DNA of 64,000 bases, taken from assembly GCA_001596135.1 (NCBI GenBank), contig CP014773.1, forward strand, positions 5,332,001 to 5,396,000, given 5' to 3'. This stretch comes from Mucilaginibacter sp. PAMC 26640 (GTDB lineage Bacteria; Bacteroidota; Bacteroidia; Sphingobacteriales; Sphingobacteriaceae). Below are positions 8,793 through 20,200 of the stretch, in pieces. A model generated the notes under the pieces. The model saw only the letters and a program-made list of their open reading frames with translations, had not been told where the DNA came from and did not search any database. Within the stretch, counting starts at the first letter, position 1. Each line of letters begins with the position of its first letter. Position numbers and translations under genes: made by a program.

Positions 8793-11700
8793 TTACGAGA
8801 TAGCGGTTATAAGTCCGTTTGTTACCCTTAACAATGCAGACGACCCGTCTATTTTCATGTACCCCACATTGCCTGTATAAGTAAGCACACCATTGGTGAT
8901 TATCTTTCCACCTGAGTGATACAAATCACCTTCTAATTCGGCCGCAATATTTCCTGTAGTGCCTGCTAGCATTGGAGTCTTCCAGGTACCACCAGTTACA
9001 GAAACGCTTATTCCCTTATTGGCTCCGGCTGAATTTGGTTTGTGATTTATAAACTCACCAACAAGAGTATTAATATTAATTGCAGTACCCATTGCAGCAC
9101 GAACTTCAACTGTGCCGCTTGAATTTGTTTTTTCCTGAACAATGTAAGCATCGGTATTGGATGTGTTTTTTAACCCCATTGAGTCAATTGTCCAGTTCGC
9201 TATCTTGCCGGCCACCGCATTGATCAACCCGGTTATTTGCGCTGATGTCATCACCACATCCCCAGCATCCGTTACCCTAAAAGGCGCGGTAGCCCTGTTC
9301 GCATACGTAGCACCTGCCCACTGCCGGATACTATTAACACCATTATCGGTTACCCCGGTCAACCCTGCGTTAATGTGGGTAGCATCACCAACGATAACCG
9401 TACCTGTCGCAACGATGTTGCCATCGATAATTGTAAACAACCCATCAGTAACCGTAGCCGCCCTATTGGCTGTGCTCTGGGCATTGCTAGCGTTAGCTAT
9501 AGCAGAGGCCGCATCCAATGAAGCTTGGTAAGCAAGTGTATCATCCGTGTATTTGGTGGCTAAATCCCAATCAGCAGCGTTATAAGCACCGCTAGCCCTT
9601 GATACAATACACCTCTTTAAGTCAGCACCCGATCCACCAGCCCATAGGTCCCCGGCATCATAAGGAGTTACGGGAGTTGTAACAAATACGCGCCTTTTAC
9701 CGTCGGCCGTGTCCTTGGCAGCATTGGCTGTTGTTAAGGCTAAAACTACATCCGTGTCAGATATTTGCATCCAACTATAAACGCTTCCTACTTTAGCAAA
9801 CCTATAAGCGTAACCCTTCGAAGTCCAGTAGAATAAATCACCTAAATGAATATCCTTAGTGCCGTCTGTTGTCCATGAGTTGGTTGGGGCATTTGATAGC
9901 GTTGGTTGATAATCGTAAAACCAACTTGTAATTTGACCGTCGATCTGATTTTGAAGGCTATCTCTTACAGCAATTACAAAGTTGTTAGCATCGGCGGCAG
10001 CGGCTAATGCAGCATTCGCGGTTGTGTCGTCGGTATATTTTGTAGCAAGTGGCCAATCAGCGCTATTGAACCCATAACCCGCTGCCCTGGCAGTAACACA
10101 TACTTTCAGATCTGAACTGGTACCGCCCGCCCATAAATCGCCTGGATCATAAGGTGCTACAGGAGTTGTTGTAAATACCCGGCGTTTTCCGTCAGCAGTA
10201 TCTTGCGCGGTAGCCGCTCTTTGCAAAGCAAGTATTATGTCAACGTTTGTAATAGCAATCCAGCTATAAGCGCCGGTTCCCGCGTCTTTAGCAAATCTGT
10301 AGGCATAGCCCTTTGAGGTCCAGTAAAAAAGATCTCCTAAGTGCGTATTTCGTATATCGTCAGTTGTCCAAGAATTAGCCGGCGCATTTGATAAGCTCGG
10401 CTCATAATCATAAAACCAGTTTGTCAGCTGCCCATCTATCTGATTTTGTAATTCATCTTTGATGGCATCGATATATGAGAAGTCAGCATAATGGCTTAAG
10501 TCAGGTTTGTCAGTTAATTGATTATAGCCAGAAGAACCGGAAGCGAACTGAATGCGCCCGGTAATTGTACCGGTATTTAAATTGAATTTAGTAACTCCAT
10601 CAATACTGGATATTTCCCCTGTCTTTATGCGATCCCCAACTATTGTTGTTATACCTTTTGTTAAATCAAAGTCTCTAAATCCATCTTTTACTTCATATAA
10701 TAGGCCCAAATTGAAAGCGTAATATCCTGCTATATCGTTTACGCCAACCGGTGAGATAGATATTCCCCATGTGCCGGTAAGGGCAGCTTTGTTACACTTT
10801 GCATAAATAAAGTAGAACTTAGCAGGGTCAAGTCCGGTAAAGCTTGCATTTGAAGGAATATTCCATACATAACCCAAGCCATCTACCTTATAGATATAAT
10901 GTGTCAGGGAACCCAATGAGATATTCAGTGTGTTTGGGTTCCCGCCGGCATTGGGTACAATAAGGACGTTATTGAGATTGAAATTTTGAGAGTCATATCC
11001 AAATGTTCCCATACCAGCCACCAAGCTATTTACCCCGGTGAACAGCGAACCATCAGGATTGAATATCCTTGTTTGCAGTGATTTTAAATTGTATGACGCA
11101 CGCCTCGCCCTCTCCGCATTGGTACGGTCAACCAATTTTATATCCTGCTTGTTATCGATGGCAGATGATATAAGCCGTTCGGTGGTAGTGTATGGAATGA
11201 AATTGGCAATCTGTACGGTGATCTTTGTTTCCGGAGTAATTGTTTCAGGAAAGTTGATAGGATAGTTGATCGATGTTACCCGTATCAAACTATTAATCCC
11301 CAAAGCTGTATCCTTTACAGTTACCTTATCGCCGGGCTGCAGCATGATCCCATTATCACGGGCATACAGCGGATCCATCTCCAGACTATACAATACGCGC
11401 GGCACGCTATTTTCATCAAGCCAGGCTTGTGTGGCTACTCGTAACTCATTCTCTGCCGCAGTGACACGCTCTGTTGGTAAGAACATATCAAATAGTGTAT
11501 AGGTATCGTTAGCCGCCGCTTGGAATACGGAGTTAGGTTGTTTGTTATTGCTACTGTCAGTAAATACCTTAACCTTGATGGTTTTGGTATCCGGCGCATA
11601 ATCCAATATATCAAACTCCTGGCCCTCAAGTTCACCGGTGAGGAAAGATATTTTTGGCGTTTCGCTGCTGAAGTAATCTTTCAGATTAAAATTAAGCGTA

Positions 11701-12533
11701 CTATCGGTAATGAAAAAGTATTCAGCATTCGCATCAAAGGCGCTTACACCAGTAACTAGCCCATTTATTTTAGGGTAGATGTCTTCATTGATATAATCAC
11801 CCTCTTTAACCCGGTACAGGCTGGTATTTTTATCCAGCGACAGTTCGCTGAACATCAACTCCGTTGCGCCGCTCCGGTAGTCCTGCGGCAGATTCCTTTT
11901 GGATCCGTAACCGAATGCCCGAGTGACTATGTTTTTATCGTTCTGGTACTCATAGCCTAACGAGTATAGGCCCTTACCCATGCCGCGCTCAAATACGTGC
12001 GTGGTGAGGTTTCCTACCTGCTTAACGAATGATATAACCTTCCCATCTTCCGGCCATTCAAATCCGAAAGCTTCTGCCACTGTATCCATTGCAGTTCTGC
12101 AGGTATGCCCGTCAAAATTGATTGCTTTTTCAGCAGCGGCATCACACGCGCCAACGGTCCATCCAGAATCAATCTCGTTTACATTGTCAACAATCAGCTG
12201 GGCAAAATCGGCCGGGCTGCCGTAATACTGAAATGTTTTATTTTTGAGATGCTTAAGTTTTTTATCATAAAGCCTATAGAAATCAGACTCAAAAGTAATG
12301 GTGTACTTGTACGCATCTACCCCGGTACCAGCGGTAACACTCGGAATGGTATTAACGGTATATTGCTTGCCCTTGTAAAAGATGTAAGATCCGATTGGGC
12401 ATACCAATACACCGGGCAACTCAATATCCGCCTTTATCTCCTTAGCCCCCATCAGCTGCCAATCAATAGGTAGGCTAGGGTAAACAGGTAGCTGAGATAA
12501 AATTTCGCCGTTAAAATAGATGGGTAGGTACAT
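8793..12533 (-). CDS. Tail-tip / host-specificity protein with internal duplication
   Basis: 1,246 residues. The N-terminal third (about 1-450) looks like a baseplate hub/tail-tip protein, with short beta segments and KVTVKDTALGINSLIRV near its end. Two tandem repeats of about 167 residues follow (about 695-861 and 862-1027), each with NQIDGQ, WFYDY, LGDLFYWTSKGYAYRFAK and GDLWAGG motifs. The C-terminus is Gly/Thr-rich and probably receptor-contacting. It lies directly after the tailspike gene. Roles follow from position and general architecture. Confidence 0.7.
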   Translation of the reverse strand: MYLPIYFNGEILSQLPVYPSLPIDWQLMGAKEIKADIELPGVLVCPIGSYIFYKGKQYTVNTIPSVTAGTGVDAYKYTITFESDFYRLYDKKLKHLKNKTFQYYGSPADFAQLIVDNVNEIDSGWTVGACDAAAEKAINFDGHTCRTAMDTVAEAFGFEWPEDGKVISFVKQVGNLTTHVFERGMGKGLYSLGYEYQNDKNIVTRAFGYGSKRNLPQDYRSGATELMFSELSLDKNTSLYRVKEGDYINEDIYPKINGLVTGVSAFDANAEYFFITDSTLNFNLKDYFSSETPKISFLTGELEGQEFDILDYAPDTKTIKVKVFTDSSNNKQPNSVFQAAANDTYTLFDMFLPTERVTAAENELRVATQAWLDENSVPRVLYSLEMDPLYARDNGIMLQPGDKVTVKDTALGINSLIRVTSINYPINFPETITPETKITVQIANFIPYTTTERLISSAIDNKQDIKLVDRTNAERARRASYNLKSLQTRIFNPDGSLFTGVNSLVAGMGTFGYDSQNFNLNNVLIVPNAGGNPNTLNISLGSLTHYIYKVDGLGYVWNIPSNASFTGLDPAKFYFIYAKCNKAALTGTWGISISPVGVNDIAGYYAFNLGLLYEVKDGFRDFDLTKGITTIVGDRIKTGEISSIDGVTKFNLNTGTITGRIQFASGSSGYNQLTDKPDLSHYADFSYIDAIKDELQNQIDGQLTNWFYDYEPSLSNAPANSWTTDDIRNTHLGDLFYWTSKGYAYRFAKDAGTGAYSWIAITNVDIILALQRAATAQDTADGKRRVFTTTPVAPYDPGDLWAGGTSSDLKVCVTARAAGYGFNSADWPLATKYTDDTTANAALAAAADANNFVIAVRDSLQNQIDGQITSWFYDYQPTLSNAPTNSWTTDGTKDIHLGDLFYWTSKGYAYRFAKVGSVYSWMQISDTDVVLALTTANAAKDTADGKRRVFVTTPVTPYDAGDLWAGGSGADLKRCIVSRASGAYNAADWDLATKYTDDTLAYQASLDAASAIANASNAQSTANRAATVTDGLFTIIDGNIVATGTVIVGDATHINAGLTGVTDNGVNSIRQWAGATYANRATAPFRVTDAGDVVMTSAQITGLINAVAGKIANWTIDSMGLKNTSNTDAYIVQEKTNSSGTVEVRAAMGTAININTLVGEFINHKPNSAGANKGISVSVTGGTWKTPMLAGTTGNIAAELEGDLYHSGGKIITNGVLTYTGNVGYMKIDGSSALLRVTNGLITAIS

Positions 12534-12537
12534 GCGA

Positions 12538-15500
12538 TTAAATTATAATGTAATTGCCTGATGCATCGATAGCCTGTAATCTCACTGGAGCCTTACCGGA
12601 TAACACAAGTGTTGTAGTGCCGTCAATTGAAGTGGCTGATAGTGTAATAGTACCCGCTCCGCTATTCTTGATCACGAATACTGTATTTACAGGAGCCGCA
12701 GGCAATGGTTGTGTAAATGTTCCGCTAGAAATATTGATAGTATAATCTGATAGCGGGTTGATCGTTGTAGCTACTGCTGAAATTGATCTTAATCCTAATT
12801 TTTGAGCTTTTGAAATCAAGGCCCCGGCAGCTGTAAAGTTACCAATGTCGTCACCCTCAAACATAACATTGTTATTTACCCTATACCTTAAAATATCATA
12901 GATACCACTTCCTTTTGTTGTTTCGGTAATGTCAATAGCGTGACCGATCAAACCAGCGCTACCGCTTTGAGCGGCATTAACATTTATCGATGAGGCTGTT
13001 TGAACTGCGTTTGATGAGGTTAGCCCACTAGAATATACCGCATGCAATACCCCAATTCCGGAACCATTCCTACCAAACTGAAAAGCGGCACCGGTACTAT
13101 TTGCACCACCAGCACTTTGTGTAAATTGAGATACACCCGCATTTACAATTATATCAGGAATAGTCCAGGCCGCAAACGTTGTACCGGCCGTATTGGTATA
13201 AGTTACGCCGTCGCGGTTAGTCAGGTCTAAATCTACAACCACCGGCGTTAAACCAGTGAAAACTTTAATATCATCAAAATTAATCGTTCCGGATGTTGCT
13301 GGGGTAACACTACTACCAAATGAGCCTGTAACTTCATTTGCAAACGACATTGATATTGCCTCGGTAGATTTCAAAGAGGCGTTCATATCCGGCTTAAGCA
13401 AAACGCAATATTTATTGTACCCGCTTGTTATTGGGATAAAGTGAGTGATGCCGTTTCGGGTGATATTTATTATCCCAATACTAGCAGATTTCGCATAAAA
13501 CGAAAGCCTAAGTGACTTATTTATTAGGCTATTATCCGCATTTGCTACATTGAGGATTATTAAATTTGTGCTACCTGTTACAGATACATCGATAGAGGCG
13601 CCGCCATTGTAACCGTTCGCGCCTGCGGCTACTGTAGCGGCTACCGCCGAAGCAATTACACCAACACCCGAAGTGATCGAGTTTAAAGGGTTGGTAACCT
13701 TAAAACAGTTTTTGTCTAAAAAAGAGCCAGAGAATAAAGACCTTATCTCACTATCGCCAAGCACATCATTAAAGTATCTGAACCGCTTAATGCTATATGT
13801 GCTTATAGTGTTTGATAACCCACCAATGTAAGGTTTTATTGTCCCGCCAGATGCGATATCAGTATTTGGGCTTGCGCTGCTATTAGGGGTTAATTTTACT
13901 CCATTAATGTACACAGACCATACGTAGGCCATATCACGTGTTACCGTAATGTCGTAAGGCGTTAAATTAGCAAGCGCCCCTGATGCCGAAGTAAATACAG
14001 CAGATCCGCCTACATATATAACGATGCCCGTAGTTGATGAAAGGCGCTTTATGCTTAAGCGCCCAGCATCAGTCTGTGAAGCATCTGTTTGATCGAATAA
14101 TGTTATATCAGCGTTGCTATTATCAAAATAAAGATCGTTGAAGTTAAGCGTAAAATCTTTATCAAGTATTATCGGTACGGTATGGCTTACACTACTTGCC
14201 CCCGCTGCAAAAATATACCCCCTTCTATTGTTAAGAGAATAATCAAGCGATCTTTGCCTCCAGATATAAGTGTTGTCACCAATGTTAGAGTAAATATTTT
14301 GGTTATCAGATGTACCTACGTAATCATCGTAAACATCAATTTGCTTAGCCCCCCAAGATGATAATCCAGAAAATACATTGTGTCCCGAATACTTATCAAT
14401 GTTTATCGATACACCTATTTTATCAATTGTTGTGGTCTGGTACCTATTGGTGATCGCTCCTGAAAATGTATTGTAAGAAGATCCATATTCTAAAGACAGC
14501 CCAACAATCAAACCAGTTGAAACACTACCCTTTGTGATGGTATTGCCGGTGAACACATTTTGATATGCCCCCCGAAGCTGAACCCCAATATTATAGATGT
14601 CTTCAAATTTATTACTTGAAAAGGTGTTATTGTACGAGTTTCGGCCAATAAGAGCAAGAACTGATTGCGGAGATTGAACAAAAACATTGCTCACACCTGT
14701 GGTGGCAGCCAGTGGCACCGACCAGATGTTATTGGTATAATTATAGTATGAGCTCGCTAACCTAAATGTGGTATTACTTACCCATTTAATATAGTACGCC
14801 TCTGACGATGTGAACGCATTACGAATATTGGTACTAGCGGCCGGGTCAATGCTTATCGTTACCGGCAATTTATTCATCCCGGTTCCGATTGAATTATTAA
14901 CCATTTTCAGGTTACTAATAACAAATACGTCATTACCAGAACTTGCGGCGGCAATAAATTTTAACTTTACCGGGTTTGTTAAGGATGGGTTTGATGGGTT
15001 ATAAGTAAACGTAACATTTATATTAACAGTATTGCCATTAGTAGCGGTAGAAGTACCGTAACTTTGAGATTCATTACCAGGTATAAAGCTTAGTATTCTG
15101 CTAGCATTAACAGAACTTGGATCCATGTAAATCGTCCCTGTGATCGTATAACTGTCACCAACATTTAGCGACGGAAGATCGGTTACTATTTTATAATCAG
15201 GCGTGTTTGCCGCCGTAACGTTTAAAACATTTGTGCTCTTGTTATAAGTAAACGAGCCTGTACCGGTGTTAAATGTCCAGCCAGGGTTTCCGGTTAAAAC
15301 ATTTGGCGCAATGGTTGTAAATAAACCTCCGGCATCTACAGCGCTGATTGGAAAGTTTGAATAATATGAACCCTGATAAGGAGATAAGTAAATTTTATTG
15401 TTAGTGTTAACTCCGTTACTTTGCTGAACGGCGGTATAAGCCGGTAACAACCTGTTACCAAGCACCTCATTATTCAGAAAGTTATAATCTGCATTACTAA

Positions 15501-16431
15501 TTGATAAGTAATCATTTATCATGCAGTTTGAAATATCAAAATTGTTATTATCAAATAGGCTCAACGAGTACTGAACCGCATTTAAAAACCTGCAGTTATC
15601 AATCTTAAAACCCCATGATTCTTTTATCTCTAAAGTGGTTAACGCCTTATAAACGCCATCAAAAACAATGTTTTTAATAGTGAGGTTAGGGTTTGACTTT
15701 GCCAACAAAGTTTCCTCACCGTTTTGTGTTGGGTATGTGCCATCCCTGGGATAACCTACCATTACAAGGCCGGAAGTACTTGCAACGAACCGGGTAGCAA
15801 TATCTATATTTGCAGTGTTAGATGGGTATAATGCCGCACCGATTAACGAAACATTTCGCTTTAAGTCGATATGCGATATTAAGTAATTGGCAGCCTTGAA
15901 CATAACGCGCGTTATTTTATTGCCGCTTGAATAATTGATTGCAGCCTGAATTGCTGCGGTATCATCGGTAGTGCCATTACCTACAGCACCGAACCATTCT
16001 GCAAAAACCTGCGTGTTATCAAATATCCTTTTAAACCTCTTAGTGCCACTAACTATAATTGTACCGCTGTTATCTGCACTTGTGGTGTCAGACGGGTCAT
16101 AATACCACTGGCCGCCCCCGTAATCAATAGTCTGATAAATAGCATCTGCTTTGATAGAAGCCATCGATCTCAGTCCTGATAAGTTTGTATTAAGAGATGA
16201 CGTTTTTGATGTGGCTGCTAAGCCAGTAGCTGTAAGGTCGTTAATATCAGGCCAGAAGAATTCTTCAACTACCCCATTCGTTATAACACCGATCGTGCGG
16301 GTATGCCTGAGCGCATATGGAATTATAGCAACAGCAGAATCTTTGCTAGCAAATGGCCCATACCAATAATCTAGAACGCCCGGAGTGGTCATTCTAAATC
16401 GGCCAGGATATTCAAATGTATTATCAGCCAT
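12538..16431 (-). CDS. Tailspike with pectate-lyase-like beta-helix, putative depolymerase
   Basis: 1,297 residues. After a short N-terminal particle-binding part, AEWFGAVGNGTTDDTAAIQAA (about 143-163) is the hallmark entry to a Pectate_lyase_3-type right-handed beta-helix. Many Asn-rich rungs follow (NNNFDISNCMIND, GRNSYNNTFSSNKFED). At about 760-880 there is a LamG/concanavalin-like module (FTLNFNDLYFD to KRFRYFNDVLGDSEI). Proteins of this type bind and often degrade surface polysaccharide. It overlaps the distal tail gene start by 8 bp. Enzyme activity is inferred from fold only. Confidence 0.78.
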   Translation of the reverse strand: MADNTFEYPGRFRMTTPGVLDYWYGPFASKDSAVAIIPYALRHTRTIGVITNGVVEEFFWPDINDLTATGLAATSKTSSLNTNLSGLRSMASIKADAIYQTIDYGGGQWYYDPSDTTSADNSGTIIVSGTKRFKRIFDNTQVFAEWFGAVGNGTTDDTAAIQAAINYSSGNKITRVMFKAANYLISHIDLKRNVSLIGAALYPSNTANIDIATRFVASTSGLVMVGYPRDGTYPTQNGEETLLAKSNPNLTIKNIVFDGVYKALTTLEIKESWGFKIDNCRFLNAVQYSLSLFDNNNFDISNCMINDYLSISNADYNFLNNEVLGNRLLPAYTAVQQSNGVNTNNKIYLSPYQGSYYSNFPISAVDAGGLFTTIAPNVLTGNPGWTFNTGTGSFTYNKSTNVLNVTAANTPDYKIVTDLPSLNVGDSYTITGTIYMDPSSVNASRILSFIPGNESQSYGTSTATNGNTVNINVTFTYNPSNPSLTNPVKLKFIAAASSGNDVFVISNLKMVNNSIGTGMNKLPVTISIDPAASTNIRNAFTSSEAYYIKWVSNTTFRLASSYYNYTNNIWSVPLAATTGVSNVFVQSPQSVLALIGRNSYNNTFSSNKFEDIYNIGVQLRGAYQNVFTGNTITKGSVSTGLIVGLSLEYGSSYNTFSGAITNRYQTTTIDKIGVSINIDKYSGHNVFSGLSSWGAKQIDVYDDYVGTSDNQNIYSNIGDNTYIWRQRSLDYSLNNRRGYIFAAGASSVSHTVPIILDKDFTLNFNDLYFDNSNADITLFDQTDASQTDAGRLSIKRLSSTTGIVIYVGGSAVFTSASGALANLTPYDITVTRDMAYVWSVYINGVKLTPNSSASPNTDIASGGTIKPYIGGLSNTISTYSIKRFRYFNDVLGDSEIRSLFSGSFLDKNCFKVTNPLNSITSGVGVIASAVAATVAAGANGYNGGASIDVSVTGSTNLIILNVANADNSLINKSLRLSFYAKSASIGIINITRNGITHFIPITSGYNKYCVLLKPDMNASLKSTEAISMSFANEVTGSFGSSVTPATSGTINFDDIKVFTGLTPVVVDLDLTNRDGVTYTNTAGTTFAAWTIPDIIVNAGVSQFTQSAGGANSTGAAFQFGRNGSGIGVLHAVYSSGLTSSNAVQTASSINVNAAQSGSAGLIGHAIDITETTKGSGIYDILRYRVNNNVMFEGDDIGNFTAAGALISKAQKLGLRSISAVATTINPLSDYTINISSGTFTQPLPAAPVNTVFVIKNSGAGTITLSATSIDGTTTLVLSGKAPVRLQAIDASGNYIII

Positions 16432-17173
16432 TTTGAAGTGTTATTTTATGTATGTGATTAACCAAGTATGGTGTATATTGGGATAGTGAGTATATCACGT
16501 AAGATTTTCCATTAACCGTTAACGAGGCAGGTGTATAGTTAAGCGAGGCGGATATAGTCTGATCCACTATTGATAAAACATTTATGTAGGCAGGTATCGC
16601 AAATACAAAAGTTGCTAGCGTTGTGCCGGTATTTATATTTATTATTGGGTTGCTCGAATCCTGACTAGAAAGTGCGGTTACCTGTTCTGATGTTGTAGGA
16701 ACGGTCGAAACTAAGCCAAAGTAAATCAAATAGGCATCACCCTTGAATGGAACGCTCTGTTTAACCTCATCAAACTGCCATGTGAAGCTGGCTAATATTT
16801 TATCATTGTCCAGGTTTGTTAACCTATGCCAAACAATATCTCCATCCTTAACCCTTGCATTTACTTTGATGCCTGACTCTATCTGAGTAAGGGTAACATA
16901 GTTTTGGTGAAGTAGGCTGGCGATCAGTGATGTATTCGCATAATATTCGGTTAACGAGCTAGCAACCAGCGTGCCTTTGATCGTAAATACCCGTGGCTTT
17001 ATAGCCGGATTTGTAGTCAGATCATACTCAACAACACCGTTACCCCAATCCTTCGAAAACACGGGCATGGTTCCGCTAGGGCCTTCAAATGAATCAGCGG
17101 TTGCCCTGTCCTGATCTATTATAATACCTAACGCGCTTTGTAGATCATACCCATTGATTTTATATCCGGCCAT
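16424..17173 (-). CDS. Distal tail (Dit-like) protein
   Basis: 249 residues from ATG at 17173; an upstream TTG at 17185 is less likely. It lies between the tape measure and the tail-tip/tailspike genes, the standard position for Dit. The first half (GTMPVFSKDWGNGVVEYDL, then FTIKGTLVASS) suits a Dit hub beta-sandwich; the second half is beta-rich. Assigned mainly by synteny. Confidence 0.6.
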   Translation of the reverse strand: MAGYKINGYDLQSALGIIIDQDRATADSFEGPSGTMPVFSKDWGNGVVEYDLTTNPAIKPRVFTIKGTLVASSLTEYYANTSLIASLLHQNYVTLTQIESGIKVNARVKDGDIVWHRLTNLDNDKILASFTWQFDEVKQSVPFKGDAYLIYFGLVSTVPTTSEQVTALSSQDSSNPIININTGTTLATFVFAIPAYINVLSIVDQTISASLNYTPASLTVNGKSYVIYSLSQYTPYLVNHIHKITLQNG

Positions 17174-17245
17174 GTTGTATTGCAAATTTACCCCACCTAT
17201 ACTTGTTATAGGCGGGGATGCGTTTACTAACTGGTTGTGGTAAGC

Positions 17246-20200
17246 TTATACACCTAGTCCGCTACCCCTTACAGAACCGGCTTTGGTATTCTTATCGATG
17301 CTTTCCAAAGAGGCGTTACCCTTTTTGATCTCAACTATTGAGTTTTGAAGTTCAATCACCGTATTGGCAGTATTAACCTGGATCAACTCTAAGTTTTGCA
17401 GCTTTGTAATTCCCATGGTATACATCTTGCCGGAGATGTCATTAAATTTATCAGTGTTTACCAATATCCTTTTTTGGATATCGTAGCTGCCCCGCAATAG
17501 TCCGTCCAGTGCCGAAGCCTGATCGGTGGTGATGGCTGCAATGTTCTTAGCAGAATTGGTAATATTTGAAGCTGCTGAACTGCTTGCCGGGCCGCCGGTG
17601 ATCTTATCGATAGCTGCTACCTGATCTAATCCGTTTTGAACGATGTTATTGTAGTCTTTTTGCAGATCAGTATACTCCTGCTCTGTTAAGCCACCTCTTG
17701 AAGCCTCAGTAAATCGTTTGTAGAAGTCAGCAATAGCAACATCAAGGTATTGTGTTTTAAGTGCTGCTAATAGCGCGTCTTCCATCAACCCTTTAAAGCT
17801 GTCCGCAAAGTCGGCAACGCTTCGTTTACCGTCCTTAAAGCCCTGGATAATGGCATCGGTGATTCCCTTAGCTGTTGTCCCGGTCAACGCCTCGTTCATA
17901 GCATTGGTAATATCCCTTATCTTATCAGGAATCTCAGCTATCTGCTCATTATAATCATCTATCTTGCTTTGATCGGCTTTCTTCTTGGTAGCCTCTGCAT
18001 CGCGCATTTTTATAATCTCTTCCTGCTGTTTTTTCAGGTTGTCGATCTGAGCTTGCTGCGCATTACTTATGGCTGCCCCGACCGCATTTTTAATATCACG
18101 CTCCAGTTGATTGTAAGCTGTGCTTAACTGCTTAACCTGCTCTTTATGCGTTTGAATTGACTTTTCAATATCCTTATCGTGTTTAGCGAATATGGATTTG
18201 AACACGCTAGCAATTGCCTGCACAACAACCAAGGCGGCCGATATAACCGCAAGTATCACCGATGCCTTTTCTGCTGCTTTGATAGCGGCGGACGCGGTTG
18301 ACGCAACTGCTGATGCGGCTTTAGCTGCTGCGGCTGCCGCGATACCGGCTTGAGCTATAGCAGACAATGATGATAATGCCGTAGTTCCCACCTCCCCAAT
18401 AGCATCTTTAAGGACCTCGCATGAGTCTACAGCATCACTTACGAATTTAAATGAACCGGCGGTAGCTGCTGCAAGGTTATTCCAATCAGCTTTTATTTCA
18501 CCGGCAGACTTCTTTGCACCATCCGCGCCATCTGAAAATATGGTTTGGATAGCGGCCCCCAAAGCCCTGAATGGATTGTCCTTAATCAATACATCTTTTG
18601 CCTCCTGTAATTTCTTACGTACGCTGGCCAGATCAATAGGTGAAAGTTTTTTACTAAGTGCTCCGAACTGGCCTTGAATTGAAGTCAATAACCTTTCGAT
18701 TTCACTAACGGCAAGATCATCAAGATTTGAAAATAGATTTTTCCAATCTACACTATCGGTCAATTCGCTAACAGATATTTCACTAATTGACTTAGTATAG
18801 TTTTCTTCCAGCTTTTTATACTGCTCAGCGATTTGATCTGCATTCAGGTTATCCGGATTGGAAGCAATTCTCTTTTTGTCTGCCTCATAGTTTTCAGCAG
18901 CAATGGTAGCTTTATCCTGGTAGGTTAATAACTGCTTGAGCAAATCATCATACTTCGCTTTCTCCGCTTCGGTTTCGGCAGCGATACGCTTTTTCAATTC
19001 AGCTAACCTTAACGCATTGCCGGCAGTATTTTCATCGGATCCACCTTTGCTTTTTTGATCAGCACCCAATATCTCATCTTGCTTTGCTTTCAAGCTTTGC
19101 AGATAAGTCTTATCGGTATCAATCAATCCGGCGTAACGCTTCTTTGCGCTGTCTTGCCCTACTTGGTCTTTATAGTTCTCGTAATCATCATACAGCTTCT
19201 TTTGGGCATCAAGAGCAACTTTCAAAGCTTCGGTGCCTTGCTTATCCTTTAGCCTGTCAGTTTCGTTTGCTTCTGCTTTAACAAGGCCCCCGGCATCTAC
19301 GCGCAACCCTTTACGTTTATTAGCCGGATCGTTGTTAAACTTAACAGCGGCCTCCTGCATTTTCTTGTACTTGTCTTTTACAGACTCCAGCTCCTGGTCG
19401 TCGGCGGATAGTTGCTTATCAACTCCTTTTTTGGTCAGCTCATTAATTTTTGCCTGAAGAGAGTTACGGGCATTCAATTCCGAATCAACACTCTCCTTTA
19501 TAGGACCGTTTAACTCCTTAAGTCTCTTTTTCAGTTCATCTATACGGATGATATCACCACTCCTTTTTGTTGGATTGGATAAAGCATCGTTTTTTAACTC
19601 AAGGATCCTTTTATTAATCTCCTTAACAGTTTTAAGATCTTCATCTGACACTTCAGGAACCAGCTTAACTTTCTTCTGGTTCTTGGCCACTTCAGCATAA
19701 GCCGTATTAACCATGGCTAAATTAGCCTGCAGCACTTTGAAATTATTTTCAGCTGCCTTTACACTAATTTTACCAGATTCGGTCAGGCTTTCATTTTTGA
19801 TACCTTTTTTATAGATATTGACAGCCTGTTCAGCTTCTTTTGTAGCTTTTACATATCCCGCGCGCAGCTTTTCCAGATCCGATAGTGATTGAGTTGCCAA
19901 AGCTGATATCACATTCTTGTTACTCGTTCCGGTTGGGTTCAGTGTGTTTTTTGAAAGGAACTTATTGCTTGATGTATAATTATCAGTAACAGCGTTTTGC
20001 TTATCAAAATTGGAAGCATCCGGAGTAAGTATCCTTGCACTTAATTCGTTAAAAGACCGGCTGCCTAATAGCTTATCCAATGCATTGATACCGGCGGCGG
20101 CTCCATCTACAATCTGCTTAAAGAATTTACCGGCACCGTCGCTTTTAAGTGCATTATCAAAGGCTGTAGATAACCGGTTAGTTGATGCAGTTAAGCTATC

